Positions 57,177-64,000 of a DNA stretch of 64,000 bases are shown here, piece after piece. How positions within the stretch are numbered: the first letter of the stretch is position 1; each line of letters opens with the position of its first letter. Both the position numbers and the translations under genes were made by a program. The notes below the pieces were generated by a model. That model did no database searches. It saw only the letters and a list, made by a program, of their open reading frames with translations, and was not told where the DNA came from. Origin of the DNA: Xanthomonas prunicola (lineage in GTDB: Bacteria; Pseudomonadota; Gammaproteobacteria; Xanthomonadales; Xanthomonadaceae); contig NZ_PHKV01000003.1 of assembly GCF_002846205.1 (NCBI RefSeq), positions 434,001 through 498,000 of the forward strand. The letters are read 5' to 3'.

Positions 57177-57548
57177 TCAGCGCCTCAAGGCGCCAATGGC
57201 CAGCGCCACCCAGCCCAGCATCAGGCTGACGCCGCCGATCGGTGCCAGGCTGGTCGGCCAGTGCAGCAACGCGCCGCCGACCAGGCTACCGGCGAACAGC
57301 AAGGTGCCGAGCAGCAGCAGGTACAACCCTATCCGGCCGAGCACACGCGTTTCGGTGGCACCCAGCACAGTGAGCACTGCGCCATGGCCGAACGCATACA
57401 GCGATGCAAGCTGCAGGCGCGACTGCACCAGTGCATCAGCCACGCCGTGCGAAGCGTAGGCCGATAAACCGACGGCAATGGCAGCCAGCAGGCCGCCGCA
57501 GAACGCCAGCAGCGAAGGGTGTTTCTTACGACGATCGAGCAAGGACAT
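57177..57548 (-). CDS. DUF423 membrane protein
   Basis: 123 aa from ATG 57548, GGAAG 10 bases before; ATG 57563 is an alternative. Four membrane helices, with the family's N-terminal GGLLAAIAVGLSAYASHG and C-terminal PIGGVSLMLGWVALAIGA. Unknown function. First gene of the pair with the glycosylase gene. Confidence 0.9.
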   Translation of the reverse strand: MSLLDRRKKHPSLLAFCGGLLAAIAVGLSAYASHGVADALVQSRLQLASLYAFGHGAVLTVLGATETRVLGRIGLYLLLLGTLLFAGSLVGGALLHWPTSLAPIGGVSLMLGWVALAIGALRR

Positions 57549-57579
57549 GCAGGCAACTTCCATGGCAGCGCCGCAGCGC

Positions 57580-57615
57580 AAAAAAAAACGCGCCGCTGGG
57601 CTGCGGCGCGTTTTT
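57580..57615 (-). terminator. Terminator after the SRPBCC-protein gene
   Basis: Minus strand: AAAAACGCGCCGC-AGCCCA-GCGGCGCGTTTTT, then more T. A very stable stem with T run, 30 bases past the stop; also readable on the plus strand. Confidence 0.9.
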
Positions 57616-57645
57616 GGTCTGGATCACGTCATCGTGCTGAGACGA

Positions 57646-58830
57646 TTACTTGATGGCCCAGTAGACGTCGTACGTACCGTCCTGGGTGAAGGACTTGTCC
57701 ACACCGCCCTTCCAGGCTTCGTACGGACGATCGGTCACATCCATGCCACTAGTGGCAGCCCATGCACGCAGCGAGTTACGCACTGCATCCAGACCGGCCA
57801 TGTGGCCTGCATAGGTCGCAAATGCCGACCGGTGAGCCGGAACGCGCTGGTACTTCACCGGTGCTTCGGACGGGATGTTGAGCTTGAGCTCTTCGCCCGT
57901 TGCAGCCACCGGCGTTGCATCGACCGGTGCTGCGGCCGCAGCGTCGTCCTTCTTCTTGGCGTCGGCTTTGGCGGTGTCTGCCTTGGCGTCGGTCTTCGGA
58001 GCGCCACCGGCGCGCTTGCGTACCGGCTGCACGACGTCGAACGCGTACTTGTCGGAGGCGAAGTCAGTGGTCACGATGCGCACCGGACCAGCAGCCTCGA
58101 GGCCGTTGGAATCCATTACGCGCTTGATCCACTCCTGATTGTCCTTGATCGACTTCTTGATCGTCTCATTGTCACGATCGATGTTGCCGGCGGTGACGAC
58201 CAACAGGTCCTCGGCCGGCACATCGACGATCTTGAGATCGCTCAACACCGGCTTGCCGTCAAGCTCAGCGCGGTAGTCGAAGTTCGGCACAGTGGCCAGT
58301 GCGGTCGCCAGACGCGACAGACCCAGCTTCAGGTCGTCGCCCACATGGCGGCTAACGTACAGGCCGGCGTAACGACCGAACAGGTTCCAGCCGTACTTGA
58401 CGCTGTAGTCCTGGGTGATCTTGACGTTCTTGTTGTTCTTGCCGGTCGGCACCAGGGTGAAATTGGTGACCTTGTCGTAGCCCTTGGTGGGATCTTCGAT
58501 CGCGATCTCAACACGCTCGTTCTTGACGCTGTTGGTGATCTCCCAGCTGCCTTTGCCGATATAGCCCTCCGTGGAGCTGTATTCGACGCGTGCACCCTTG
58601 CCCTCTTCCGGGCCGGCCAGCTTCAGCTGGATCTTCGGGTCACGCAGCACGAGCGGGTTCCAATCCTTGAAACGACGGAAGCTGTTCACGGTGTCGTAAA
58701 CAATCGTCATTCTGCGGTTGGTCTCAACACTCTCGGACATCTGCCGCTCCGAGGGCAACACCAAGCCCACCACGACAAACAAGCCAGCCACGATCCCCAA
58801 GGCGATCAGGAACTCGATAATACGGGTCAT
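57646..58830 (-). CDS. SRPBCC-family membrane-anchored protein
   Basis: 394 aa. An N-terminal membrane helix (4-24, IIEFLIALGIVAGLFVVVGL) anchors a START-like hydrophobic-pocket domain: NSFRRFKDWNPLVLRDPKI, GYIGKGSWEIT, AIEDPTKGYDK, FGRYAGLYVSRHVGDDLK. A low-complexity Ala/Asp/Lys stretch (about 270-305) separates a C-terminal part, which resembles GyrI-like ligand-binding domains. A lipid or small ligand may be bound; function unknown. Monocistronic. Confidence 0.8.
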   Translation of the reverse strand: MTRIIEFLIALGIVAGLFVVVGLVLPSERQMSESVETNRRMTIVYDTVNSFRRFKDWNPLVLRDPKIQLKLAGPEEGKGARVEYSSTEGYIGKGSWEITNSVKNERVEIAIEDPTKGYDKVTNFTLVPTGKNNKNVKITQDYSVKYGWNLFGRYAGLYVSRHVGDDLKLGLSRLATALATVPNFDYRAELDGKPVLSDLKIVDVPAEDLLVVTAGNIDRDNETIKKSIKDNQEWIKRVMDSNGLEAAGPVRIVTTDFASDKYAFDVVQPVRKRAGGAPKTDAKADTAKADAKKKDDAAAAAPVDATPVAATGEELKLNIPSEAPVKYQRVPAHRSAFATYAGHMAGLDAVRNSLRAWAATSGMDVTDRPYEAWKGGVDKSFTQDGTYDVYWAIK

Positions 58831-59181
58831 TCAGGAGGTCTCCGGGGCCGATCCCACGGCCGGGTTGAGTGAAGCGAAGCCACCATCCTAGCAGGCTTCG
58901 GGAAAGATGTTCAGTTGTGCGACGGGTAGCGCGGTCTTGCGGTGTCATTCACCGCGCAACACGGCGCGTGGGGGATGCGCAATCGCAACCTGCATAAGGG
59001 TTTGGGCGATTGCGCGCCGCTATCATGCACATCACGCGCTGCGTGTGTGTGATGCTGCGGTTGCCGTGCGGCAGTGCACGGCGCCAGATCGCGGCTCGAA
59101 CGGGCCTGCGGCGCCCTGAATGCGATTTCCCGCCCTGCCGCAGGCACGCGCAGCGTCGAGGTCAGCGGCGCCGCGTCGATC
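58831..59181. other. Intergenic region before the NarL-type operon end
   Basis: About 350 bases. It contains the promoter of the SRPBCC gene on the minus strand, not located. No convincing gene or RNA element was seen; GC-rich direct fragments (gcgcaatcgcaac, gggcgattgcgc) occur near 58976-59015. Confidence 0.4.
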
Positions 59182-59826
59182 TCACACCAACTGCAACTCG
59201 AACGCCTTCAGTACCGCGCGCGTGCGGTCGCGTACGCCGAGCTTGGAGAGGATGTTGGAGACGTGATTCTTGATGGTGCCCTCGGCTACGCCCAGCGAAT
59301 TGGCGATTTCCTTGTTGGAAAACCCGCTCGCCATCAGCCGCAGGATCTCGGTCTCGCGGTCGGTCAGCGGGTCGGGCCGGTCCAGGCTGACGAACTCGTT
59401 GCGCATGTGTTCCAGGCCCGACAGCAGGCGCTGGGTCACTGCCGGCTGCACCAGCGAGCCGCCGTCGGCCACGGTGCGGATGGCGCCCACCAGCTGTTCC
59501 AGCGAGACGTCCTTGAGCAGATAGCCCTTGGCGCCGGCCTTGAGCCCGGCCAGCACCAATTGGTCGTCGTCGAAGGTGGTCAGGATGATCGTCGGCGGCA
59601 GCGTGCCGTCGCGCGAGAGCATCTGCAGCGCTTCCAGGCCGGACATCACCGGCATGCGCATATCCATCAGCACCACGTCCGGCCGGATCTGCGGAATCTG
59701 CTCCACCGCCTGCTTGCCATCGGAGGCCTCGGCCACCACTTCGATCCCGTCGTCCAGCGCCAACAGCGAGCGGATCCCCTGGCGCACCAGGGTTTGATCG
59801 TCGACCAGGCACACACGGATCATCAC
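59182..59826 (-). CDS. NarL/FixJ-family response regulator
   Basis: 214 aa. Receiver with Asp55 (VVLMDMRMPVMSG), Lys in YLLKD, and a LuxR-type helix-turn-helix (LTDRETEILRLMASGFSNKEI, GTIKNHVSNILSKLGVRDR). It overlaps the kinase gene by 4 bases (ATGA), so it is that kinase's partner. Closest in plan to DesR/LiaR regulators of envelope stress or membrane fluidity. Targets unknown. Confidence 0.95.
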   Translation of the reverse strand: MMIRVCLVDDQTLVRQGIRSLLALDDGIEVVAEASDGKQAVEQIPQIRPDVVLMDMRMPVMSGLEALQMLSRDGTLPPTIILTTFDDDQLVLAGLKAGAKGYLLKDVSLEQLVGAIRTVADGGSLVQPAVTQRLLSGLEHMRNEFVSLDRPDPLTDRETEILRLMASGFSNKEIANSLGVAEGTIKNHVSNILSKLGVRDRTRAVLKAFELQLV

Positions 59827-61019
59827 AACACTCCTTGGGTCACGGCCGCAGGCATCAGTGCCGGCGCGCCTGGAACAGCGATGCGCAGGCCGAAGCCCTC
59901 ACCCCGCCGGGTTTGAATCTCAAGCTTCCCACCATACTGGTTCAGCCGCTCGCGCATGCCGCGCAGCCCGTTGCCGGGCGCAACCGCATCCGCGCCGTGG
60001 CCGTCGTCGCGGGCGTCGATCAGTACCGTATCGGCATCGCGGCGCACCTGGATCCACAGGTTGCGCGCCCCGGCATGGCGCACCGCATTGGTGATGATTT
60101 CCTGGGTACAGCGCAGCAACACGTGGGCGCGCTCGGGGTCGTCCAGGGTCAGCGGCTGGGCGATGTCCAGGTGGATGTCCAGCGACGGCACCTGGGTCAC
60201 CAGCGGGCGCAGCGCCGCTTCCAGGTCGATGGCGCCGCTGTCGCGCAGGTGGCTGACCGCCTCGCGCACATCGGTGAGCAACAATTTGGCCAGGGTGTGC
60301 GCCTGGCGCACGTGTTCCTGGGCCTGGCCCTCGGTGATGTGGCCTGCCACTTCCAGGTTGAGACTGAGCGCGGTGAGGTGGTGGCCGAGCAGGTCGTGCA
60401 ACTCGCGCGAGATGCGGGTGCGCTCGTTGATGCGTGCGCTTTCGGCCAGCAGCGCGCGGGTGGCGCGCAGTTCGGCATTGAGCCGGCGCTGTTCTTCGCG
60501 CGCATCGGTCTGCTGCCGTGCGACCAGGCTGGTGACGAAGATGAACATCGAAAAGCCGCCGTACAACAGCGACTGCATCAGCGCCGCGAACAGGGTGAAG
60601 TCCGGGCGCAGGTAGTAAAACACCGGCAACACCGCCAACTGACTCAGCACCAGCCACAGCACGCCCACGCGTAGCGGCAGCAGCCACGGGATCACCCCGG
60701 CCGCCACCATCATCAGGATGCTGCCGAGCCCGGTCCCGCTGAGATAGCTCACCGCCAGCGCGCAGATGGTGAGCAGCAGCAGGATCAGCCGGTCGTACCA
60801 GTGCGCGTGGCCGCCGCTGTTCAATCCACGGGTCAGCCAGAAGTAGCTGGCACCGAAGCCGATGAAGAACGCCGACATCATGACCGCTTCGGTCACGCTG
60901 CGGCGGTCGCCCTCTTCGGCCGGCGGCCAGTACGTGTACACCAACGGCATGACGATCATCGCCCAGGTGAACAGGCCGGCGAAGCGCAGGACGCGCGTAT
61001 GACTGAGGTATCCCAACAT
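59823..61019 (-). CDS. Membrane histidine kinase (HisKA_3 type)
   Basis: 398 aa. Five to six membrane helices in the first 165 residues with hardly any loops, which suggests sensing within the membrane. Then the HisKA_3 box RISRELHDLLGHHLTALSL (His208) and HATPase_c (EIITNAVRHAGA, DARDDGHGAD, GNGLRGMRERL). Pairs with the response regulator just downstream. Layout resembles DesK/LiaS. Signal unknown. Confidence 0.94.
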   Translation of the reverse strand: MLGYLSHTRVLRFAGLFTWAMIVMPLVYTYWPPAEEGDRRSVTEAVMMSAFFIGFGASYFWLTRGLNSGGHAHWYDRLILLLLTICALAVSYLSGTGLGSILMMVAAGVIPWLLPLRVGVLWLVLSQLAVLPVFYYLRPDFTLFAALMQSLLYGGFSMFIFVTSLVARQQTDAREEQRRLNAELRATRALLAESARINERTRISRELHDLLGHHLTALSLNLEVAGHITEGQAQEHVRQAHTLAKLLLTDVREAVSHLRDSGAIDLEAALRPLVTQVPSLDIHLDIAQPLTLDDPERAHVLLRCTQEIITNAVRHAGARNLWIQVRRDADTVLIDARDDGHGADAVAPGNGLRGMRERLNQYGGKLEIQTRRGEGFGLRIAVPGAPALMPAAVTQGVL

Positions 61020-61252
61020 GTCCGCATCTTAGGCGTAAGCGACCGTGCCGGCCTCTTGCCGGAAGTCATGCATGCCGGCCCGTGCACGCGGATACGGTCA
61101 ACGGATGCCGGAGCAGCAGAGGCGGTGATGCATACCGGAGCATGCCGCGCGCCGGGCCGATCGTGCGCGCCGGGTCGCCCGCTTCAGGCCACGCATGTAA
61201 TAATCCGACGCAGATCCGATTTCGGGTCGACGCGTTACCCCACGGAGTCCCA

Positions 61253-61852
61253 ATGTCGATCGTCATCCGCGACGTGCGCGAGCACGAGCTCGATTCCGTC
61301 CTGGCCCTGAACAACAATGCCGGACTGGCGATCCTGCCGCTGGATTCAACCAAGCTGCAACGTTTCTATGAGCAGGCCGAATATTTTCGCGTCGCCGAGC
61401 GCGACGGCAACCTGGCCGGGTTTCTGGTCGGGTTCGGAAGCGGCAGTGCCCACGACAGCAGCAATTTCGCCTGGTTCCGGGACCGTCATCCGGAATTCTT
61501 CTACATCGACCGCATCGTGGTCGCCAGCCGCCGCCGCGGCGGTGGCGTCGGGCGGGCGTTTTACGCCGATGTGCAGAGCTATACCGAGCTGCGTTACCCG
61601 CAGTTGGCCTGCGAGGTGTTCCTGGACCACGGCGCCGACGCGGCCTTGCTGTTCCATGGCAGCTTCGGCTTCCGCGAGGTCGGCCAGAACACCATGGCTG
61701 ATGTGGAAGTGCGCGCCAGCATGTTGATGAAAGACATGTGTAGCTACCGGTGGGTCAAAGAGACCTATGGCGGCAAGTTGCCCGAAGACTTGCCATGGGT
61801 GGGCCGGCCGCGTCATGCCGCCACCACCGCCAACCCATCGACGGGGAGCTGA
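61253..61852 (+). CDS. GNAT-family N-acetyltransferase
   Basis: 199 aa from ATG 61253. The acetyl-CoA site is IDRIVVASRRRGGGVGRAFYADV, followed by EVFLDHGADAALLFHGSFGFREVG. A C-terminal 35-residue extension is low in structure. It is 3 bases before minC, and may be in the same transcript. Substrate unknown. Confidence 0.9.
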   Translation: MSIVIRDVREHELDSVLALNNNAGLAILPLDSTKLQRFYEQAEYFRVAERDGNLAGFLVGFGSGSAHDSSNFAWFRDRHPEFFYIDRIVVASRRRGGGVGRAFYADVQSYTELRYPQLACEVFLDHGADAALLFHGSFGFREVGQNTMADVEVRASMLMKDMCSYRWVKETYGGKLPEDLPWVGRPRHAATTANPSTGS

Positions 61853-61855
61853 GGC

Positions 61856-62599
61856 GTGGCAAGTGTGAGTGTGGATTTTGAACAGGCCGGCGAACTCAAG
61901 ATCGGCCAGGTGGGTATCGCCAACCTGCGCGTGCGCACGCTGGACGTGCCGCGGCTGGTGCAGGAAATGCGCGAACGCGTGACCCGCGCACCCAAGTTGT
62001 TCGGCCGTGCGGCGGTGATCCTGGATTTCGGCGGACTGTCGCAGGTGCCGGACCTGGCTACGGCCAAGGCGCTGCTGGATGGTCTGCGCGAGGCCGGCGT
62101 GCTGCCCGTGGCGCTGGCCTACGGCACCAGCGAGATCGACTTGCTGTCCCAGCAGTTGGGCGTGCCATTGCTGGCCAAATTCCGCGCCCAGTACGAGTCG
62201 GCCGCGGTTAGCCCGCCGCCGCCGCCGCCGCCCGCGCGTGCCGAACCGGCGCCACCGGCCGCGCGACCGGCCCCTGGCCGGATGCAGCGCACCGCGGTGC
62301 GTTCGGGCCAGCAGTTGTATGCGGAGAACTGCGACCTGACCGTACTCAGTACGGTGGGTGCCGGGGCCGAGGTCATCGCCGACGGCAGCATCCATATCTA
62401 CGGTACCCTGCGTGGCCGCGCTCTGGCCGGCGCGCAGGGCAACCCCGACGCGCGCATCTTCTGCCGCGACTTCCACGCCGAACTGGTCGCCATCGCTGGC
62501 CACTACAAGGTGCTGGACGATGTTCCCATGGACCTGCGTGGCAAGGCCGTCCAGGTCTGGCTGGAGCAGGATCAGATCAAGATCGCTGCGCTTGATTGA
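61856..62599 (+). CDS. minC: Septum site-determining protein MinC
   Basis: 247 aa from GTG 61856. The N-terminal FtsZ-inhibiting domain is linked by a Pro-rich stretch (SPPPPPPPARAEPAPP) to the C-terminal beta-helix with ADGSIHIYGTLRGRALAGAQG, the site of MinD binding. With MinD it blocks division away from midcell. First of minCDE. Confidence 0.97.
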   Translation: MASVSVDFEQAGELKIGQVGIANLRVRTLDVPRLVQEMRERVTRAPKLFGRAAVILDFGGLSQVPDLATAKALLDGLREAGVLPVALAYGTSEIDLLSQQLGVPLLAKFRAQYESAAVSPPPPPPPARAEPAPPAARPAPGRMQRTAVRSGQQLYAENCDLTVLSTVGAGAEVIADGSIHIYGTLRGRALAGAQGNPDARIFCRDFHAELVAIAGHYKVLDDVPMDLRGKAVQVWLEQDQIKIAALD

Positions 62600-62634
62600 C
62601 GCGGCCCAACCACAGAAATATTCGGAGAAATCCT

Positions 62635-63444
62635 TTGGCTGAAATCATCGTAGTCACCTCCGGCAAGGGCGGCGTCGGCAAGACCACCACCAGCGCAAGC
62701 CTGGCCTGCGGGTTGGCAAAGCGCGGCAAGAAAGTCGCGGTCATCGATTTCGACGTCGGCTTGCGCAACCTGGACCTGATCATGGGCTGCGAGCGGCGCG
62801 TGGTGTACGACTTCGTCAACGTCGTGCATGGCGAAGCAACGCTCAAGCAGTCGCTGATCAAGGACAAGCGCTTCGACAACCTGTACGTGCTGGCTGCCTC
62901 GCAGACCCGTGACAAGGACGCGCTGACCCAGGAAGGCGTGGAAAAGGTGCTCAAGGACCTTGCTGCCGACGGCTTCGACTACATCGTCTGCGATTCGCCG
63001 GCCGGTATCGAAAAAGGCGCATTCCTGTCGATGTATTTCGCTGACCGCGCGGTGGTGGTGGTCAATCCGGAAGTGTCCTCGGTGCGCGACTCGGACCGCA
63101 TCATCGGCCTGCTCGATTCCAAGACCCGCAAGGCCGAGGAAGGCAAGACGGTGCCGGCGTTCCTGCTGCTGACCCGCTACAGCCCGGGTCGCGTGGAAGG
63201 CGGCGAGATGCTCAGCATCACCGACGTGGAAGAAGTGCTGGGCCTGAAGGCGATCGGTGTGATTCCCGAATCCGGCGATGTGCTCAACGCCTCCAACAAG
63301 GGCGAACCGGTGATCCTGGATGGCGAGTCACCCGCCGGCCAGGCGTATGACGACGCAGTCGCCCGCATCATGGGCGAGGAGCGCCCGATGCGATTCACAT
63401 CCGTGGAGAAGAAAGGCTTCTTCAGCAAGCTGTTCGGAGGGTAA
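62635..63444 (+). CDS. minD: Septum site-determining protein MinD
   Basis: 269 aa from TTG 62635, with GGAG 9 bases before; it reads [20 protein letters not shown], the deviant Walker A of ParA/MinD ATPases. [25 protein letters not shown] and the C-terminal amphipathic helix [11 protein letters not shown] that binds the membrane are present. It recruits MinC and is released by MinE. Confidence 0.98.
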   Translation: MAEIIVVTSGKGGVGKTTTSASLACGLAKRGKKVAVIDFDVGLRNLDLIMGCERRVVYDFVNVVHGEATLKQSLIKDKRFDNLYVLAASQTRDKDALTQEGVEKVLKDLAADGFDYIVCDSPAGIEKGAFLSMYFADRAVVVVNPEVSSVRDSDRIIGLLDSKTRKAEEGKTVPAFLLLTRYSPGRVEGGEMLSITDVEEVLGLKAIGVIPESGDVLNASNKGEPVILDGESPAGQAYDDAVARIMGEERPMRFTSVEKKGFFSKLFGG

Positions 63445-63446
63445 GC

Positions 63447-63704
63447 ATGGGCCTGCTCGATTTTCTCAAGAGCAAGAAGAACACCGCCGAGACGGCCAAG
63501 AACCGCCTGCAGATCATCATTGCGCAGGAGCGCAACCACCGTGGCGGGCCGGATTACCTGCCGCTGCTGCAGCGCGAATTGCTGGAAGTGATCAAGAAGT
63601 ACGTCAACATCGACGCCGATGCGGTGCGGGTTGATCTGGTCAAGGATGGCGAACACGACGTGCTGGATATTTCGGTCGCCTTGCCGGAAGACGGCGACAA
63701 GTAA
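63447..63704 (+). CDS. minE: Cell division topological specificity factor MinE
   Basis: 85 aa, [20 protein letters not shown], with the MinD-contact helix ([13 protein letters not shown]) and the C-terminal dimer domain. Two bases after the minD stop. Drives pole-to-pole oscillation of MinCD. Confidence 0.98.
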   Translation: MGLLDFLKSKKNTAETAKNRLQIIIAQERNHRGGPDYLPLLQRELLEVIKKYVNIDADAVRVDLVKDGEHDVLDISVALPEDGDK

Positions 63705-63709
63705 ACGCA

Positions 63710-63743
63710 AACAACGGCACCGCGTCCGCACGGTGCCGTTGTT
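63710..63743 (+). terminator. Hairpin after minE
   Basis: AACAACGGCACCG pairs with CGGTGCCGTTGTT across cgtccgca. The stem is perfect, but only gttgcatg follows, so termination is likely though not textbook. Confidence 0.6.
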
Positions 63744-63772
63744 GCATGTGACCCGACCGCGAGCCATTGCGC

Positions 63773-64000
63773 GTGACCACCGCCACTCCTGCAACGCCCA
63801 CCTCTGCCGATGTTCTGTGCGTGGCCGATATTGGCCTGGACGCGCCTGCCGCCCTGCTCGCGCGCTATGGCTTGCGCCTGCATCGCGTGGAATCGGGCGC
63901 GGCGATTCCCGGCAGCTTCTGGGGCGAACCGGAAGCGGGCATCATCGGCTGCGATGTGTACGTGCGCGACGACACACCGGTGCATTCGCTCCTGCACGAA
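63773..64000 (+). CDS. Hypothetical protein, N-terminal part (cut by window edge)
   Basis: 76 codons from GTG 63773, open to the edge. SFWGEPEAGIIG and the final HSLLHE suggest a metal site of HExxH type just beyond the edge, so a zinc-hydrolase-like protein is possible. The start is a guess; no clear ribosome site. No family is claimed. Confidence 0.55.
   Translation, partial: MTTATPATPTSADVLCVADIGLDAPAALLARYGLRLHRVESGAAIPGSFWGEPEAGIIGCDVYVRDDTPVHSLLHE

Overview
The window is chromosomal DNA of a plant-associated Xanthomonas. The deciding evidence is the divergent hrpG/hrpX pair at 13685-16716: a 263-aa OmpR-type regulator and a 476-aa AraC-type regulator, which together control type III secretion in this genus. 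A type IV secretion effector with the Xanthomonas-specific XVIPCD tail (50084-51136), high GC and the general gene content agree. The exact species cannot be fixed from the sequence alone. There are no rRNA genes, no CRISPR array, no recognisable insertion sequence and one tRNA.

Layout. 1-3065: the 5' part of a TonB-dependent receptor gene, divergent from a GH43 beta-xylosidase/arabinosidase gene that carries a one-base frameshift. 3170-8589: a tightly overlapping minus-strand operon, rsbR-rsbS-rsbT-(HATPase+PP2C fusion)-histidine kinase-hybrid kinase, which is a Gram-negative stressosome wired to two-component proteins. 9258-13475: a TPR protein and an HSP90-like ATPase. 13685-16716: hrpX and hrpG. 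17245-23000: DUF805 protein, radA, an alpha-oxoamine synthase and an M61 aminopeptidase. 23142-27041: cyoABCD, cytochrome bo-type quinol oxidase. 27404-37346: mostly minus-strand housekeeping genes (tRNA-Thr, ispH, lspA, ileS, ribF, murJ, obgE, rpmA, rplU), with rpsT on the plus strand. 37639-45398: uvrA, acyl-CoA thioesterases, a PCu(A)C copper chaperone, an enoyl-CoA hydratase-family protein and a sigma factor fused to a membrane domain. 45702-49182: a small secreted protein, an EF-hand protein, an aminoacyl-tRNA-protein transferase and a lipid-anchored endonuclease/phosphatase-fold protein. 49442-51136: an AT-rich islet with a lipoprotein and a type IV effector, read as an immunity/toxin pair. 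51269-61019: purT, an SPFH-protein cluster, hydrolases, an AlkA-type glycosylase and a NarL-type two-component system. 61253-64000: GNAT, minCDE and the start of one more gene.

How the parts fit. Much of the window is the conserved core chromosome (translation, peptidoglycan precursor export, division-site selection, DNA repair, respiration). Set among these are host- and competitor-directed functions: Hrp regulation, plant-polysaccharide uptake and degradation, and a contact-dependent antibacterial effector with its antidote. Several sensory devices are also present (stressosome, tethered sigma factor, NarL system).

Most interesting spots: the effector/immunity pair, whose toxin half is AT-rich while its secretion tail is GC-rich; the stressosome with its fused phosphatase and two kinases; the membrane-anchored ECF sigma factor; the HSP90-like/TPR pair beside hrpX; and structure around hrpG (a perfect palindrome upstream, flanking 17-base repeats, a strong hairpin downstream). 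Coordinates and motif positions were read by eye. No alignment, database search or folding program was run.
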